Shown here piece by piece: positions 1-6,140 of a stretch of 7,908 nucleotides of DNA. The position numbers were made by a program, and so were the translations under genes. Within the stretch, counting starts at the first letter, position 1; every line of letters starts with the position of its first letter. Source of the stretch: Burkholderiaceae bacterium (lineage in GTDB: Bacteria > Pseudomonadota > Gammaproteobacteria > Burkholderiales > Burkholderiaceae); contig JASLEM010000457.1 in the NCBI GenBank assembly GCA_030151165.1, positions 1 to 7,908 on the forward strand, given 5' to 3'. The notes below the pieces were generated by a model. That model saw nothing but the letters and a program-made list of their open reading frames with translations. It searched no databases and was not told the origin of the DNA.

Positions 1-325
1 GTGCCGGCCGCTGCTCGCCTGCTTCGCCGAGAACATCACGCATGCCGGGCCGGTCGGTGCCGGCCACCGGATGAAGCTGCTGCACAACTACGTGTCGCTC
101 GGCTTCGTCGCGCTGCTGTCCGAGGCCGCCGCGTGCGCGCAGCGCGCGGACATCGACCCGGCGGTGCTCGTCGACGTGCTCGCGAAGGGCGGCGGCGGCG
201 GCGTCGCGCTCGAGCGCGTGAAGCCGAGCGACACGTAGTTGTGCAGCAGCTTCATCCGGTGGCCGGCACCGACCGGCCCGGCATGCGTGATGTTCTCGGC
301 GAAGCAGGCGAGCAGCGGCCGGCAC
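1..325. repeat. Perfect inverted repeat: arms 1-106 and 220-325, spacer 107-219
   Basis: Each base x in 1-106 pairs with base 326-x without a mismatch; I checked both ends and several internal stretches. Pairing fails at 107/219. The left arm touches the first base of the window, so its full length is unknown. The spacer is the unique downstream continuation of the dehydrogenase gene. The inner end of the arms (GAAGCC at 220-225) falls inside what reads as native ERVKP coding sequence, which fits a strand switch at a few bases of microhomology. Identical arms mean the event is very recent or was created during library preparation or assembly. Confidence 0.95.
2..238 (+). pseudogene. Inverted internal fragment of the same 3-hydroxyisobutyrate dehydrogenase-like gene
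   Basis: Reading the plus strand in the frame that begins at base 2 gives RPLLACFAENITHAGPVGAG and then the catalytic-lysine segment, identical to residues 149-182 of the minus-strand gene. It continues with 40 further residues that the minus-strand copy lacks: VALLSEAAACAQRADIDPAV, then a glycine-rich LAKGGGGGVALERVKP. That stretch is what the family shows after the catalytic lysine (start of the all-helical C-terminal domain). From about base 220 the strand becomes the reverse complement of bases 1-106, and the frame stops at 238. It has no start codon or N-terminal domain in the window, so it is a remnant or chimeric copy rather than a gene. The true gene is best rebuilt as residues 1-182 from the minus strand followed by these 40 residues. 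Confidence 0.85.
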
Positions 326-765
326 TCCTCGAGCACTGCCCGGTCGCCGCCGACCAGCAGGTTCAGCCGGCCCTCGGCGGCTTCCTTGGGCGTGCGCGTC
401 ATGGCCGCGTCGATGAAGCGGCCGCCGGCGGCGTGCACGGCGGCGGCGATCTTCTCGGTCGAGGTCGGCACGGCGGTCGAGCAGTCGATCACCACCGCGC
501 CCGGCTGCAGGCCGGCCAGCACGCCGTCCGCGCCGAGCAGCACGGCCTCGACCTGCGGCGTGCCGGTAACGCAGACGATCACGACGTCCGACTGCGCCGC
601 CAGCGCCGCGGCGCTCGCCTGCGTGCGGACGCCGGCCAGGCGCAAGGTGTCGAGCGGCTGGTTGCCCACGTGCTCCAGCACGGCCAGCGGATAGCCGTGC
701 CGCGCGATGTTGGTGGCGATGCCGTGGCCCATCAGGCCGATGCCCACCATGCCGATTCTTTTCAT
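88..765 (-). CDS. 3-hydroxyisobutyrate dehydrogenase-family NAD(P)-dependent oxidoreductase, 3' half lost
   Basis: The product belongs to the beta-hydroxyacid dehydrogenase family, which oxidises 3-hydroxyacids or reduces semialdehydes in the cytosol using NAD(P). The start at 765 is chosen because GAGAGGG lies 8 nt upstream and the protein opens directly with a Rossmann strand, MKRIGMVGIGLMGHG (GxGxxG at residues 8-13). A DCSTAVPTS segment (94-102) matches the family's substrate-side motif. FIDAAMTRTPKEAAEG (117-132) leads into LLVGG. Catalytic Lys172 and Asn176 sit in GAGHRMKLLHNYV. Homology is normal to Phe182 (base 220). After that the frame runs into the reverse complement of its own continuation, giving a meaningless tail rich in Ser, Thr, Ala and Pro that stops at 88. 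The family is usually about 290 residues, so the C-terminal helical domain is missing. The sub-family resembles 2-hydroxy-3-oxopropionate or 3-hydroxyisobutyrate reductases; the substrate cannot be fixed. As written the gene would be non-functional. Confidence 0.85.
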   Translation of the reverse strand: MKRIGMVGIGLMGHGIATNIARHGYPLAVLEHVGNQPLDTLRLAGVRTQASAAALAAQSDVVIVCVTGTPQVEAVLLGADGVLAGLQPGAVVIDCSTAVPTSTEKIAAAVHAAGGRFIDAAMTRTPKEAAEGRLNLLVGGDRAVLEECRPLLACFAENITHAGPVGAGHRMKLLHNYVSLGFTRSSATPPPPPFASTSTSTAGSMSARCAHAAASDSSATKPSDT

Positions 766-861
766 GCGAGTTGCCCTCTCGACGAAGCGCGCAGTCCGGC
801 TCCGATTGCAATGCATTCTGGTCAAGACGTCCATCGCGCGCCATCGGCATTTGGAGAAGAT

Positions 862-891
862 GGTGTTGACGTAAATGAAACCGTCAACGCC
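862..891. promoter_or_regulatory. Dyad symmetry in the divergent dehydrogenase/asmA-like spacer, candidate operator
   Basis: GTTGACG (865-871) and CGTCAAC (882-888) form a perfect 7-bp inverted repeat around a 10-bp, locally AT-rich centre. Two more pairs (GG 862-863 with CC 890-891) extend it past one mismatch. It lies about 97 bp upstream of the minus-strand dehydrogenase start and 30-100 bp upstream of the candidate starts of the AsmA-like gene. TTGACG reads as a -35-like hexamer on both strands, but I see no good -10 at 16-18 bp on either. The shape fits a dimeric regulator site; the regulator is not identifiable from this window. Confidence 0.45.
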
Positions 892-989
892 GCGCGCGCA
901 CCGGCACAACACTCGCGCGGATGCTGCACCGCCGCATGCCATCGCACGCCCAACCCGGCCGCATGGCACGCCATGTGCTCTTCGGCCGG

Positions 990-2876
990 ATGACTTCCAC
1001 CGAGCCATCGCCGCCGCCTGCCCGCCCGCGCCGGCGCGCGTGGCGCATCGCGCTCGGCGTGCTGGTGGCGCTCGCGGCGTTCGCCTGGGCGTTCGACTGG
1101 AACTGGTTCATCCCGCCGATCCGGCACTACGTGATGTCGCACTCCGGCCGCCGGTTCGACTGCGACGACCTGAAGGTGCGCTTCCACGGCTCGCTCGACC
1201 CGACGATCGAGATGCGCAACCTCACCATCCAGAACGCGCCGTGGGCCGCGAGCCCCGCGCCGTTCATCCATGCCGGCTATGCGGCGGCGACGATCTCGTG
1301 GCGCACGCTCGGCTCCGACATGACGGTGCTCGAGATGATCGTGCTGCGCGACGCGCAGGTCGACATGGAGCGCCAGGCCAACGGCATCCGCAACTGGCGG
1401 CTGGGCCATCCGGACGACACCGGCCCGCCGCGCGTGCGCGTGCTGGCCGTCGACGCGCAACGCAGCACGCTGCACACCGTGCACGCGGGCATCGGGCTCG
1501 TCGGCGACGCGCGCATCGAGCCGCTGCCGGCGCCGGCGGCGGTCAGCGGGCACCCCGACCTGCCGCTGACGAAGCACCTCACCTTCGATGCGACGTACCA
1601 GGGCCACGCGTTCGACGTCGACACCGCCGTCAGCGACGTGCTGACGCTCGGCGCTACTTCGCACCTGTTCTCGCTGCGCGGCACCGCGAACCTCGGCGGC
1701 CTGCGGGTCGCCGCCGAGGGGGTCAGCAACGACGCGCACGCGCTCGGCGACGTCGACCTCGACGCGACGCTCACGACCCACGGCGACGGCCCGCTGTGGC
1801 CCCTGCCCGCGGCCTTCGCGCGCGTGCGGCCGCTCGTCGTGCGCGGCCACGTGAAGAAGGCCGACACCACGTGGACGGCGAGCGCGCTGCACGCGTCGCT
1901 CGGCCACCGCACGGCGGTCGCCGGCGACGTGCACTTCGTCGGCTCGCTGAAGGACGCCGGCCAGCGGCGCATCCTCGACGCGGTCTTGCACGACGCCGTC
2001 CTCGACATCGACGACCTGCGCGCGCTCGCCGGCAAGCCCGCGGACACCGCGGACACCACGAAGGCCGACGCCGCGGCCGATGCGCGGAAGACGCCGTTCG
2101 CGATCCCCGCGACGCCGCTGCCCACGGCGCGCCTGCGCGAGTTCGACGCCGACGTCGACCTGAAGAACGCCCGCATCGTCGGCAGCCCCGACGACCTCGC
2201 GCAGAGCCTGCGCGTGCATGCGACCCTCGCCGCCGGTGCGCTGCGCGTGAGCGAGTTCGACCTCGCCGCCGCCGACGGCCACGTCACCGGCACGCTGCAG
2301 TTCGACGCCGCGCGCGCGCCCAGCGAGCTCGCGCTCGACCTGCGCGCGCGCGGCGTCGACATCGCGCGGCTGTCGGCCAAGCTCGCGAAGAACCAGAGCC
2401 TGATCGGCCGCGTCGACGCGCATGCGCAGCTGCGCGCGCAGGGCGATTCGCCGCGCGCGCTGGCGTCGTCCGCGGCGGGCACGGTGAACGCGTCGCTCGC
2501 ACCGGGGGCGAGCGTGTCGAAGCGGCTCGACGCGAAGCTGAGCCTCGACGGCGGCGAGTGGTTGCGCTCGCTGTTCGACAAGTCGGAGCGCGTGCCGGTG
2601 CAGTGCGCGGAGTTGACGCTCGCGGTGGCGAACGGCACGGGCACGAGCCGTCGCTTCGCGTTCGAGACCGACCACACCGCGCTCGCCGGCCGCGGCGCCG
2701 TCAACGCGATCGACGAGACGCTGGACGCCACGCTGACGCCGACGCGCAAGACGACGGCGCTGCTCGCGCTCGACAAGGCCATCCACGCGAGCGGGCCGTG
2801 GCGCGACGTCAAGATTAAGCTCGAGCCGCCGGCCACGGACGCGGCGCCGCAACGCTGCGGTGCCGCGGCGAAGTGA
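990..2876 (+). CDS. AsmA family protein
   Basis: This is a predicted inner-membrane-anchored periplasmic protein of the AsmA family, whose larger relatives are linked to outer-membrane biogenesis and lipid transport between membranes. From Met at 990 it has 628 residues: a short proline/arginine-rich cytoplasmic tail (1-18), one membrane segment (about 18-35), then FDWNWFIPPI, the family's typical start of the periplasmic part. An RRFDCDDLKVRFHGS block and an IEMRNLTIQNAPWA strand follow, as in AsmA N-domains. The rest is beta-strand-rich repeats with a low-complexity Thr/Asp/Ala linker. The C-terminal AsmA-like part runs from VQCAELTLAVANGTG to DVKIKLEP. In-frame ATGs at 921, 936 and 963 would only add a basic tail with no resemblance to the family. 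None of the four has a convincing Shine-Dalgarno, so the start is uncertain. It converges on the next gene with 3 bp between stop codons. Specific function unknown. Confidence 0.88.
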   Translation: MTSTEPSPPPARPRRRAWRIALGVLVALAAFAWAFDWNWFIPPIRHYVMSHSGRRFDCDDLKVRFHGSLDPTIEMRNLTIQNAPWAASPAPFIHAGYAAATISWRTLGSDMTVLEMIVLRDAQVDMERQANGIRNWRLGHPDDTGPPRVRVLAVDAQRSTLHTVHAGIGLVGDARIEPLPAPAAVSGHPDLPLTKHLTFDATYQGHAFDVDTAVSDVLTLGATSHLFSLRGTANLGGLRVAAEGVSNDAHALGDVDLDATLTTHGDGPLWPLPAAFARVRPLVVRGHVKKADTTWTASALHASLGHRTAVAGDVHFVGSLKDAGQRRILDAVLHDAVLDIDDLRALAGKPADTADTTKADAAADARKTPFAIPATPLPTARLREFDADVDLKNARIVGSPDDLAQSLRVHATLAAGALRVSEFDLAAADGHVTGTLQFDAARAPSELALDLRARGVDIARLSAKLAKNQSLIGRVDAHAQLRAQGDSPRALASSAAGTVNASLAPGASVSKRLDAKLSLDGGEWLRSLFDKSERVPVQCAELTLAVANGTGTSRRFAFETDHTALAGRGAVNAIDETLDATLTPTRKTTALLALDKAIHASGPWRDVKIKLEPPATDAAPQRCGAAAK

Positions 2877-2879
2877 CGG

Positions 2880-3800
2880 TCAGGCGACGTCGACGAGCAC
2901 CTTGCCGACGACCTTGCCCGCCGCGACCCGGGCGAGCGCCTCGGGCACCTTCTCGAACGGGAAGGTCGTCTCGGTCACCACGCGCAGCTTGCCGTCGGCG
3001 ACGAGGCCGGCGAGGTGCTCGAGCCGGCCGGCGAGCGGCTTGTACATCATCACCTCGGCACGCACCTTGTGGCGCGCGGCGAGCGCCGGGTCGGGCGGCT
3101 GCACCAGGCTGATCAGCACGCCGCCTTCGCGCAGCACGCCCAGCGACTTCTTCTGCGTCTCGCCGCCGAGCGGGTCGAGCACGACGTCGACGTTGCTCAC
3201 CTTCTTCGAGAAGTCCTCCGTCTTGTGGTCGATGACCTCGTCGGCGCCGAGCTCGCGGACGAGCTTCGCGTTGGCGGACGACGTGGTCGCGATCACGCGC
3301 GCGCCGGCGAGCTTCGCGATCTGCACCGCGAAGTGCCCGACACCGCCGCTGCCCGCGTGGATCAGCACCGTCTGGCCTTCACGCAGTTCCGCCTTTTCCA
3401 TCAGCGCTTCCCAGGCCGTGCCGGCGGCCGTGGGCAGGGCCGCGGCGTCGGCGAACGATACGGCGTCCGGTATGCGCGCGAGCTTGTCCGCGGGCACCAC
3501 CAGGTGCTCGGCGAACGCGCCGCCGTCGCACTTCGCGAACACGCGGTCGCCGGCCTTCCACAGCGTCACGCCCGGCCCGACGGCCTCGACCGTGCCCGCG
3601 GCGTCGGTGCCGAGCACGTACGGAAACTTCAGCGGGAACCGATCCTTCGCCGCGCCCGAGATGAGCTTGTTGTCCAGCGGGTTGACGCTCGCGGACTCGA
3701 CGCGCACGAGCACCTGGTCGGCGCCCGGCTTCGGTGTCGGCTGCTCGGCCTGCGTGACGACGTCGGGGTCGCCGTATTGCTTGATGTTCCAGTCTTTCAT
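2880..3800 (-). CDS. MDR-superfamily NADP-dependent quinone oxidoreductase / zinc-independent alcohol dehydrogenase-like
   Basis: This is a cytosolic medium-chain reductase that probably transfers hydride from NADPH to quinones or alpha,beta-unsaturated carbonyls. The 306-residue length is typical of the short zinc-free quinone-oxidoreductase branch. A GroES-like N-domain includes VESASVNPLDNKL (35-47) and the PYVLGTDAAGTVEAVG block (60-75). The cofactor motif HAGSGGVG lies at 148-155 and is followed by a standard Rossmann fold and LGADEVIDH. The C-terminal half (LDPLGGET, LRVVTETTFPFEKVPEA) matches the ADH_zinc_N_2 type. The cysteine ligands of zinc-dependent alcohol dehydrogenases are absent. 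The start at 3800 has AAGGA 5 nt upstream. The gene lies 82 bp downstream of the MFS gene on the same strand, so co-transcription is possible. The true substrate cannot be told. Confidence 0.92.
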   Translation of the reverse strand: MKDWNIKQYGDPDVVTQAEQPTPKPGADQVLVRVESASVNPLDNKLISGAAKDRFPLKFPYVLGTDAAGTVEAVGPGVTLWKAGDRVFAKCDGGAFAEHLVVPADKLARIPDAVSFADAAALPTAAGTAWEALMEKAELREGQTVLIHAGSGGVGHFAVQIAKLAGARVIATTSSANAKLVRELGADEVIDHKTEDFSKKVSNVDVVLDPLGGETQKKSLGVLREGGVLISLVQPPDPALAARHKVRAEVMMYKPLAGRLEHLAGLVADGKLRVVTETTFPFEKVPEALARVAAGKVVGKVLVDVA

Positions 3801-3851
3801 GATCGTCCTTCGAGTTCGCGGTTGTCGAACCGTGGGACGAGCAATCGCGAT

Positions 3852-3872
3852 GCCCCGCCGAGCGCGCGGGGC
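3852..3872 (-). terminator. GC-rich hairpin between the MFS and oxidoreductase genes, weak terminator or attenuator candidate
   Basis: GCCCCGC (3852-3858) and GCGGGGC (3866-3872) form a perfect 7-bp stem with a 7-nt loop, 10 bp past the MFS stop codon on the minus strand. No T-tract follows, so strong intrinsic termination is unlikely. It could give partial termination or protect an mRNA end, lowering expression of the downstream oxidoreductase relative to the transporter. Confidence 0.35.
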
Positions 3873-3882
3873 GATCGACGAC

Positions 3883-5184
3883 TCAGGGCGCCGCGAATCG
3901 CGCGCGTGTCGCGCGGCGCGCGCGCGCGCGGGGCTCGAGCAGCGGCGTCAACGCCGCGATCGCCGCCGTGAGCAGCACGAGCAGGCCCAGCGCCCAACCG
4001 AGCCCGAGCGCCTGCGCAAGCCAGCCGACGACCGGCGGCCCGACCAGCAGCCCCGTGTAGCCGAAGCCCGAGATCGCCGCGATGGCGCGCGCCGTGTGCG
4101 GGACGCGGCCGGCGTCGCGCGCGCTCTCCTCGGCATGGCGCGCCGCCGCGCTGTAGGCCGAGGGCACGACCGTGGCGAGGCCCAGGCCCATCACCGCGAA
4201 CGCGAGGAAGGCCACGTCGGCGCGCGCCGCCACGAGCGCGCCGGCGAACGCCGCGGCGCCGAGCGCGTTGAACGCGCGCAGCAGCCGCGCCATGCCGAAA
4301 CGCGCGAGCAGGCGATCGCCGAGCAGCCGCATGGACGTCATCGCGCCGGCGAACACGGCGTAGCCGAGCGCGGCGACCGACTCGGGCGAACTCGTCGCGT
4401 CGCGCAGGTACACGGCGCTCCAGTCGGCGAGCGCACCTTCGGTGAGGAACGAGCAGAAGCAGATCACGCCGAGGCCGACGATCACGCGATCGAGCCCCAT
4501 CGCGCGCAGCGCCGAGCGCGCGCCCGAGGCGGACGCGTCGGCCTGCAGGCGCGACGCGTTCGCCAGCACGACCGGCCCGGGCCACTCGCCGCGCGAGAAC
4601 ACGACCGACGTGACCAGCACGATGGCCAGCAGTGCCGAGACGATCGCCAGGTGCAGCACCGGCCCGATCCCGGCGTGGGCCGCCGCGCCGCCGAGCCCCG
4701 CGCCGACCAGGCCACCCGCGCTCCACAGCCCGTGCAGCGACGACATGATGGGCTTGCCCATGCGCCCCTGGACGTCGGCGGCGAGGACGTTCATCGACAC
4801 CTGCATCATCCCGTTGGCGACGCCCAGCTCCAGCAGCACGAGCACCAGCGACGGCACGATGCCGACGAGGAAGGGCACCGGCAGCAGCACCAGCATGAGC
4901 AGGCCGGACAGCAACGCCAGCTGCCGCGGCCCCAGCCATTGCGAGCCCTTGCTCGCGAGCGGGAACGACAGCAGCACGCCCACCGACAACGCGAACAGCA
5001 CGCTGCCGAGCGCGCCGTTGCTCAGCTGCAGGTTGGTGCGCAGCACCGGGATGCGCGAGACCCAGGACGCGAACGCCGCGCCGTTGACGAAGAACGCCGC
5101 CGCCACCGCACAGCGGGCGCGCGTGGCCGCGGCGCCGGTCAGTGGGCCGGGAAGGGAAGCAACGGTGTCAGTCATGGATCGCAT
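3883..5184 (-). CDS. MFS transporter, YbjJ-like
   Basis: This is an inner-membrane 12-helix carrier of the major facilitator superfamily, in the branch that contains E. coli YbjJ and fucose-permease-like proteins. The 433 residues are mostly hydrophobic. Branch hallmarks are visible: NGAAFASWVSRIPVLR in helix 1 and its following loop (34-49), the LSNGALGSVLFALSVG stretch, and the GMMQVSMNVLAADVQ-GRMGKPIMSSLHGLWSAGG block around 125-158. A central loop (about 190-225) separates the two six-helix halves, and the tail is basic (RARARRATRAR). Starts at 5184 (MRSM) and 5175 (MTDT) are both possible. Neither has a Shine-Dalgarno, and a promoter placed right at the start favours 5175. It is divergent from a DeoR regulator gene, which probably controls it; relatives so arranged often move sugars or efflux substrates. 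The substrate is unknown. Confidence 0.92.
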   Translation of the reverse strand: MRSMTDTVASLPGPLTGAAATRARCAVAAAFFVNGAAFASWVSRIPVLRTNLQLSNGALGSVLFALSVGVLLSFPLASKGSQWLGPRQLALLSGLLMLVLLPVPFLVGIVPSLVLVLLELGVANGMMQVSMNVLAADVQGRMGKPIMSSLHGLWSAGGLVGAGLGGAAAHAGIGPVLHLAIVSALLAIVLVTSVVFSRGEWPGPVVLANASRLQADASASGARSALRAMGLDRVIVGLGVICFCSFLTEGALADWSAVYLRDATSSPESVAALGYAVFAGAMTSMRLLGDRLLARFGMARLLRAFNALGAAAFAGALVAARADVAFLAFAVMGLGLATVVPSAYSAAARHAEESARDAGRVPHTARAIAAISGFGYTGLLVGPPVVGWLAQALGLGWALGLLVLLTAAIAALTPLLEPRARARRATRARFAAP

Positions 5185-5210
5185 CGTAGCGGCAAATCAA
5201 CCACAGTCAA
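5183..5210 (-). promoter_or_regulatory. Sigma-70-type promoter for the MFS gene, overlapping its start
   Basis: On the minus strand TTGACT (5210-5205) is followed by a 16-bp spacer and TACGAT (5188-5183). The -10 includes the first two bases of the upstream candidate ATG at 5184, so transcription would begin about 7 nt further on, at or next to the ATG at 5175. That predicts a leaderless or nearly leaderless mRNA and agrees with the lack of a Shine-Dalgarno. Assignment is by consensus match only. Confidence 0.45.
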
Positions 5211-5252
5211 GCAACTTCGAGCACTTTCGCGCACAGCCCGCAGAATTTTTCC

Positions 5253-5258
5253 TACAAT
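5253..5258 (+). promoter_or_regulatory. Candidate -10 of the deoR-family gene promoter
   Basis: TACAAT, preceded by a T-run (TTTTTCC), is the most AT-rich point of the spacer upstream of the regulator gene and a good -10 match. The bases 17 bp upstream (5230-5235, CGCACA) are a poor -35, so an activator or an extended contact may be needed. The 5' leader would be about 60 nt. Confidence 0.4.
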
Positions 5259-5323
5259 GCGCTGGCCGAACCCGCGCGCACCTCCGCGCACTCGCGCACG
5301 TCGCCGCCAACCCAGGAACCGCC

Positions 5324-6091
5324 ATGTCCATCGACGCCCAGTCGCCCCGTTTCACCGCCGAACGCCAGCGCCGCATCGAAGAGATGCTGCACGCGCAAGG
5401 TCGCGTGGAAGTGCTCGAACTTGCTCGTTTGCTGCAGGTGTCCGAGCACACCGTGCGGCGCGACCTGCTCGCGCTGCAGTCGCAAGGCGTCCTGCAGCGC
5501 ACGCACGGCGGGGCGGTGACGCTCGACACGACGCGGCTGGGCCTCGCGGCGCGCGCGGACGTGCTGCCCGACGCCAAGGCCGCCATGGGCCGGGCCGCGG
5601 CGGCGCTGGTCGAGCCGGGGCAGACCGTGGTGCTGGACGCGGGCTCGACGCCGCTCGCGATGGCGCGCGCGCTGACGGTGCGGCCGCTGACGGTGATCAC
5701 GAGCTCGCTCGACGTCGCGGCGATCTTCGCGGACGACGCGCAGGTGCAGATCGCGCTGACCGGCGGCACGTGGCAGCACGCCAACCGCGCGTTGTGGGGG
5801 CCGGCCGCGGTCGAGATGCTGCGTCACTGCCGCGCCGACTGGGCCGTGCCCGGCGCGTGCGCGATCGACGCCCAGCTGGGCGTCAGCGCGCCCGACGAGG
5901 CGGACGCCGCGTTGAAGCGCGCGATGATCGCGTGCGCGCGCCGCACGCTGGTCCTCGCCGATCACTCCAAGGTGCAGAACGTGGCGGCGTTCCACGTCGC
6001 GCCGTGGGCCAAGGTGGACACGCTGCTGATCGACGAGCCGTGGCCCGAGGGCGTCGCGGCCGGCGTGCCGGTGCGGGTCGCCGAGCGTTGA
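5324..6091 (+). CDS. DeoR/GlpR-family transcriptional regulator
   Basis: This is a cytosolic DNA-binding repressor of the DeoR family, which usually senses a sugar phosphate and controls carbohydrate genes. The 255 residues match the family norm. The N-terminal winged helix-turn-helix (about 14-64) contains ARLLQVSEHTVRRDLLALQ and ends QRTHGGAV, the family signature. The DeoRC sensor domain (about 80-235) shows VVLDAGSTPLAMARAL, VITSSLDVAAIF, ALTGGTW, the KRAMIACA segment and LADHSKV. The sensor GST(P/T) loop that binds the effector is present. In the GxT turn the usual Thr is Ser (GVSAPDE), a mild change. The start at 5324 is set by AGGAA 5 nt upstream, although the frame is open further 5'. 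It is divergent from the MFS gene with 139-148 bp between starts, so it is the likely regulator of that gene and of itself. Confidence 0.94.
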   Translation: MSIDAQSPRFTAERQRRIEEMLHAQGRVEVLELARLLQVSEHTVRRDLLALQSQGVLQRTHGGAVTLDTTRLGLAARADVLPDAKAAMGRAAAALVEPGQTVVLDAGSTPLAMARALTVRPLTVITSSLDVAAIFADDAQVQIALTGGTWQHANRALWGPAAVEMLRHCRADWAVPGACAIDAQLGVSAPDEADAALKRAMIACARRTLVLADHSKVQNVAAFHVAPWAKVDTLLIDEPWPEGVAAGVPVRVAER

Positions 6092-6092
6092 T

Positions 6093-6109
6093 CCGGCGGC
6101 GGGCGCCGG
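6093..6109 (+). terminator. Short GC hairpin between convergent genes
   Basis: CCGGCG (6093-6098) and CGCCGG (6104-6109) form a 6-bp stem with a 5-nt loop directly after the DeoR-family stop codon. No T-run follows. It may act as a weak bidirectional 3'-end element for the two convergent genes. Confidence 0.35.
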
Positions 6110-6110
6110 T

Positions 6111-6140
6111 CGCCGTCAGTGGCCGCCAGTTGCCGTCAGT
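6111..6140. repeat. Three imperfect 10-bp tandem repeats at the 3' end of the zinc-finger gene
   Basis: CGCCGTCAGT, GGCCGCCAGT and TGCCGTCAGT stand head to tail. The last unit contains the minus-strand stop codon (TGA) of the UBP zinc-finger gene; the other two lie just past it. Units differ at one to three positions. Confidence 0.7.

Noticed and set aside
1..325. The inverted repeat as an insertion-sequence or transposon end, or a phase-variable invertible switch
   Set aside because: Arms and spacer are all internal coding sequence of one gene. There is no transposase, recombinase or target-site duplication in the window.
1..993. A plus-strand frame open from base 1 to 993
   Set aside because: It crosses the inverted repeat and lies antisense to the dehydrogenase N-terminal half. 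The product is Arg/Ala/His-rich with no domain.
822..2852. A 676-codon minus-strand frame opposite the AsmA-like gene, and a second of 519 codons at 1277-2836
   Set aside because: Both are antisense shadows with biased Arg/Ala/Val or Ser/Ala composition and no ribosome binding site. The plus-strand AsmA frame has clear family features.
3901..3932. Alternating CG run near the 3' end of the MFS gene
   Set aside because: It is explained by alternating Arg/Ala codons (RARARR) in the basic C-terminal tail; no reason to call a separate element.
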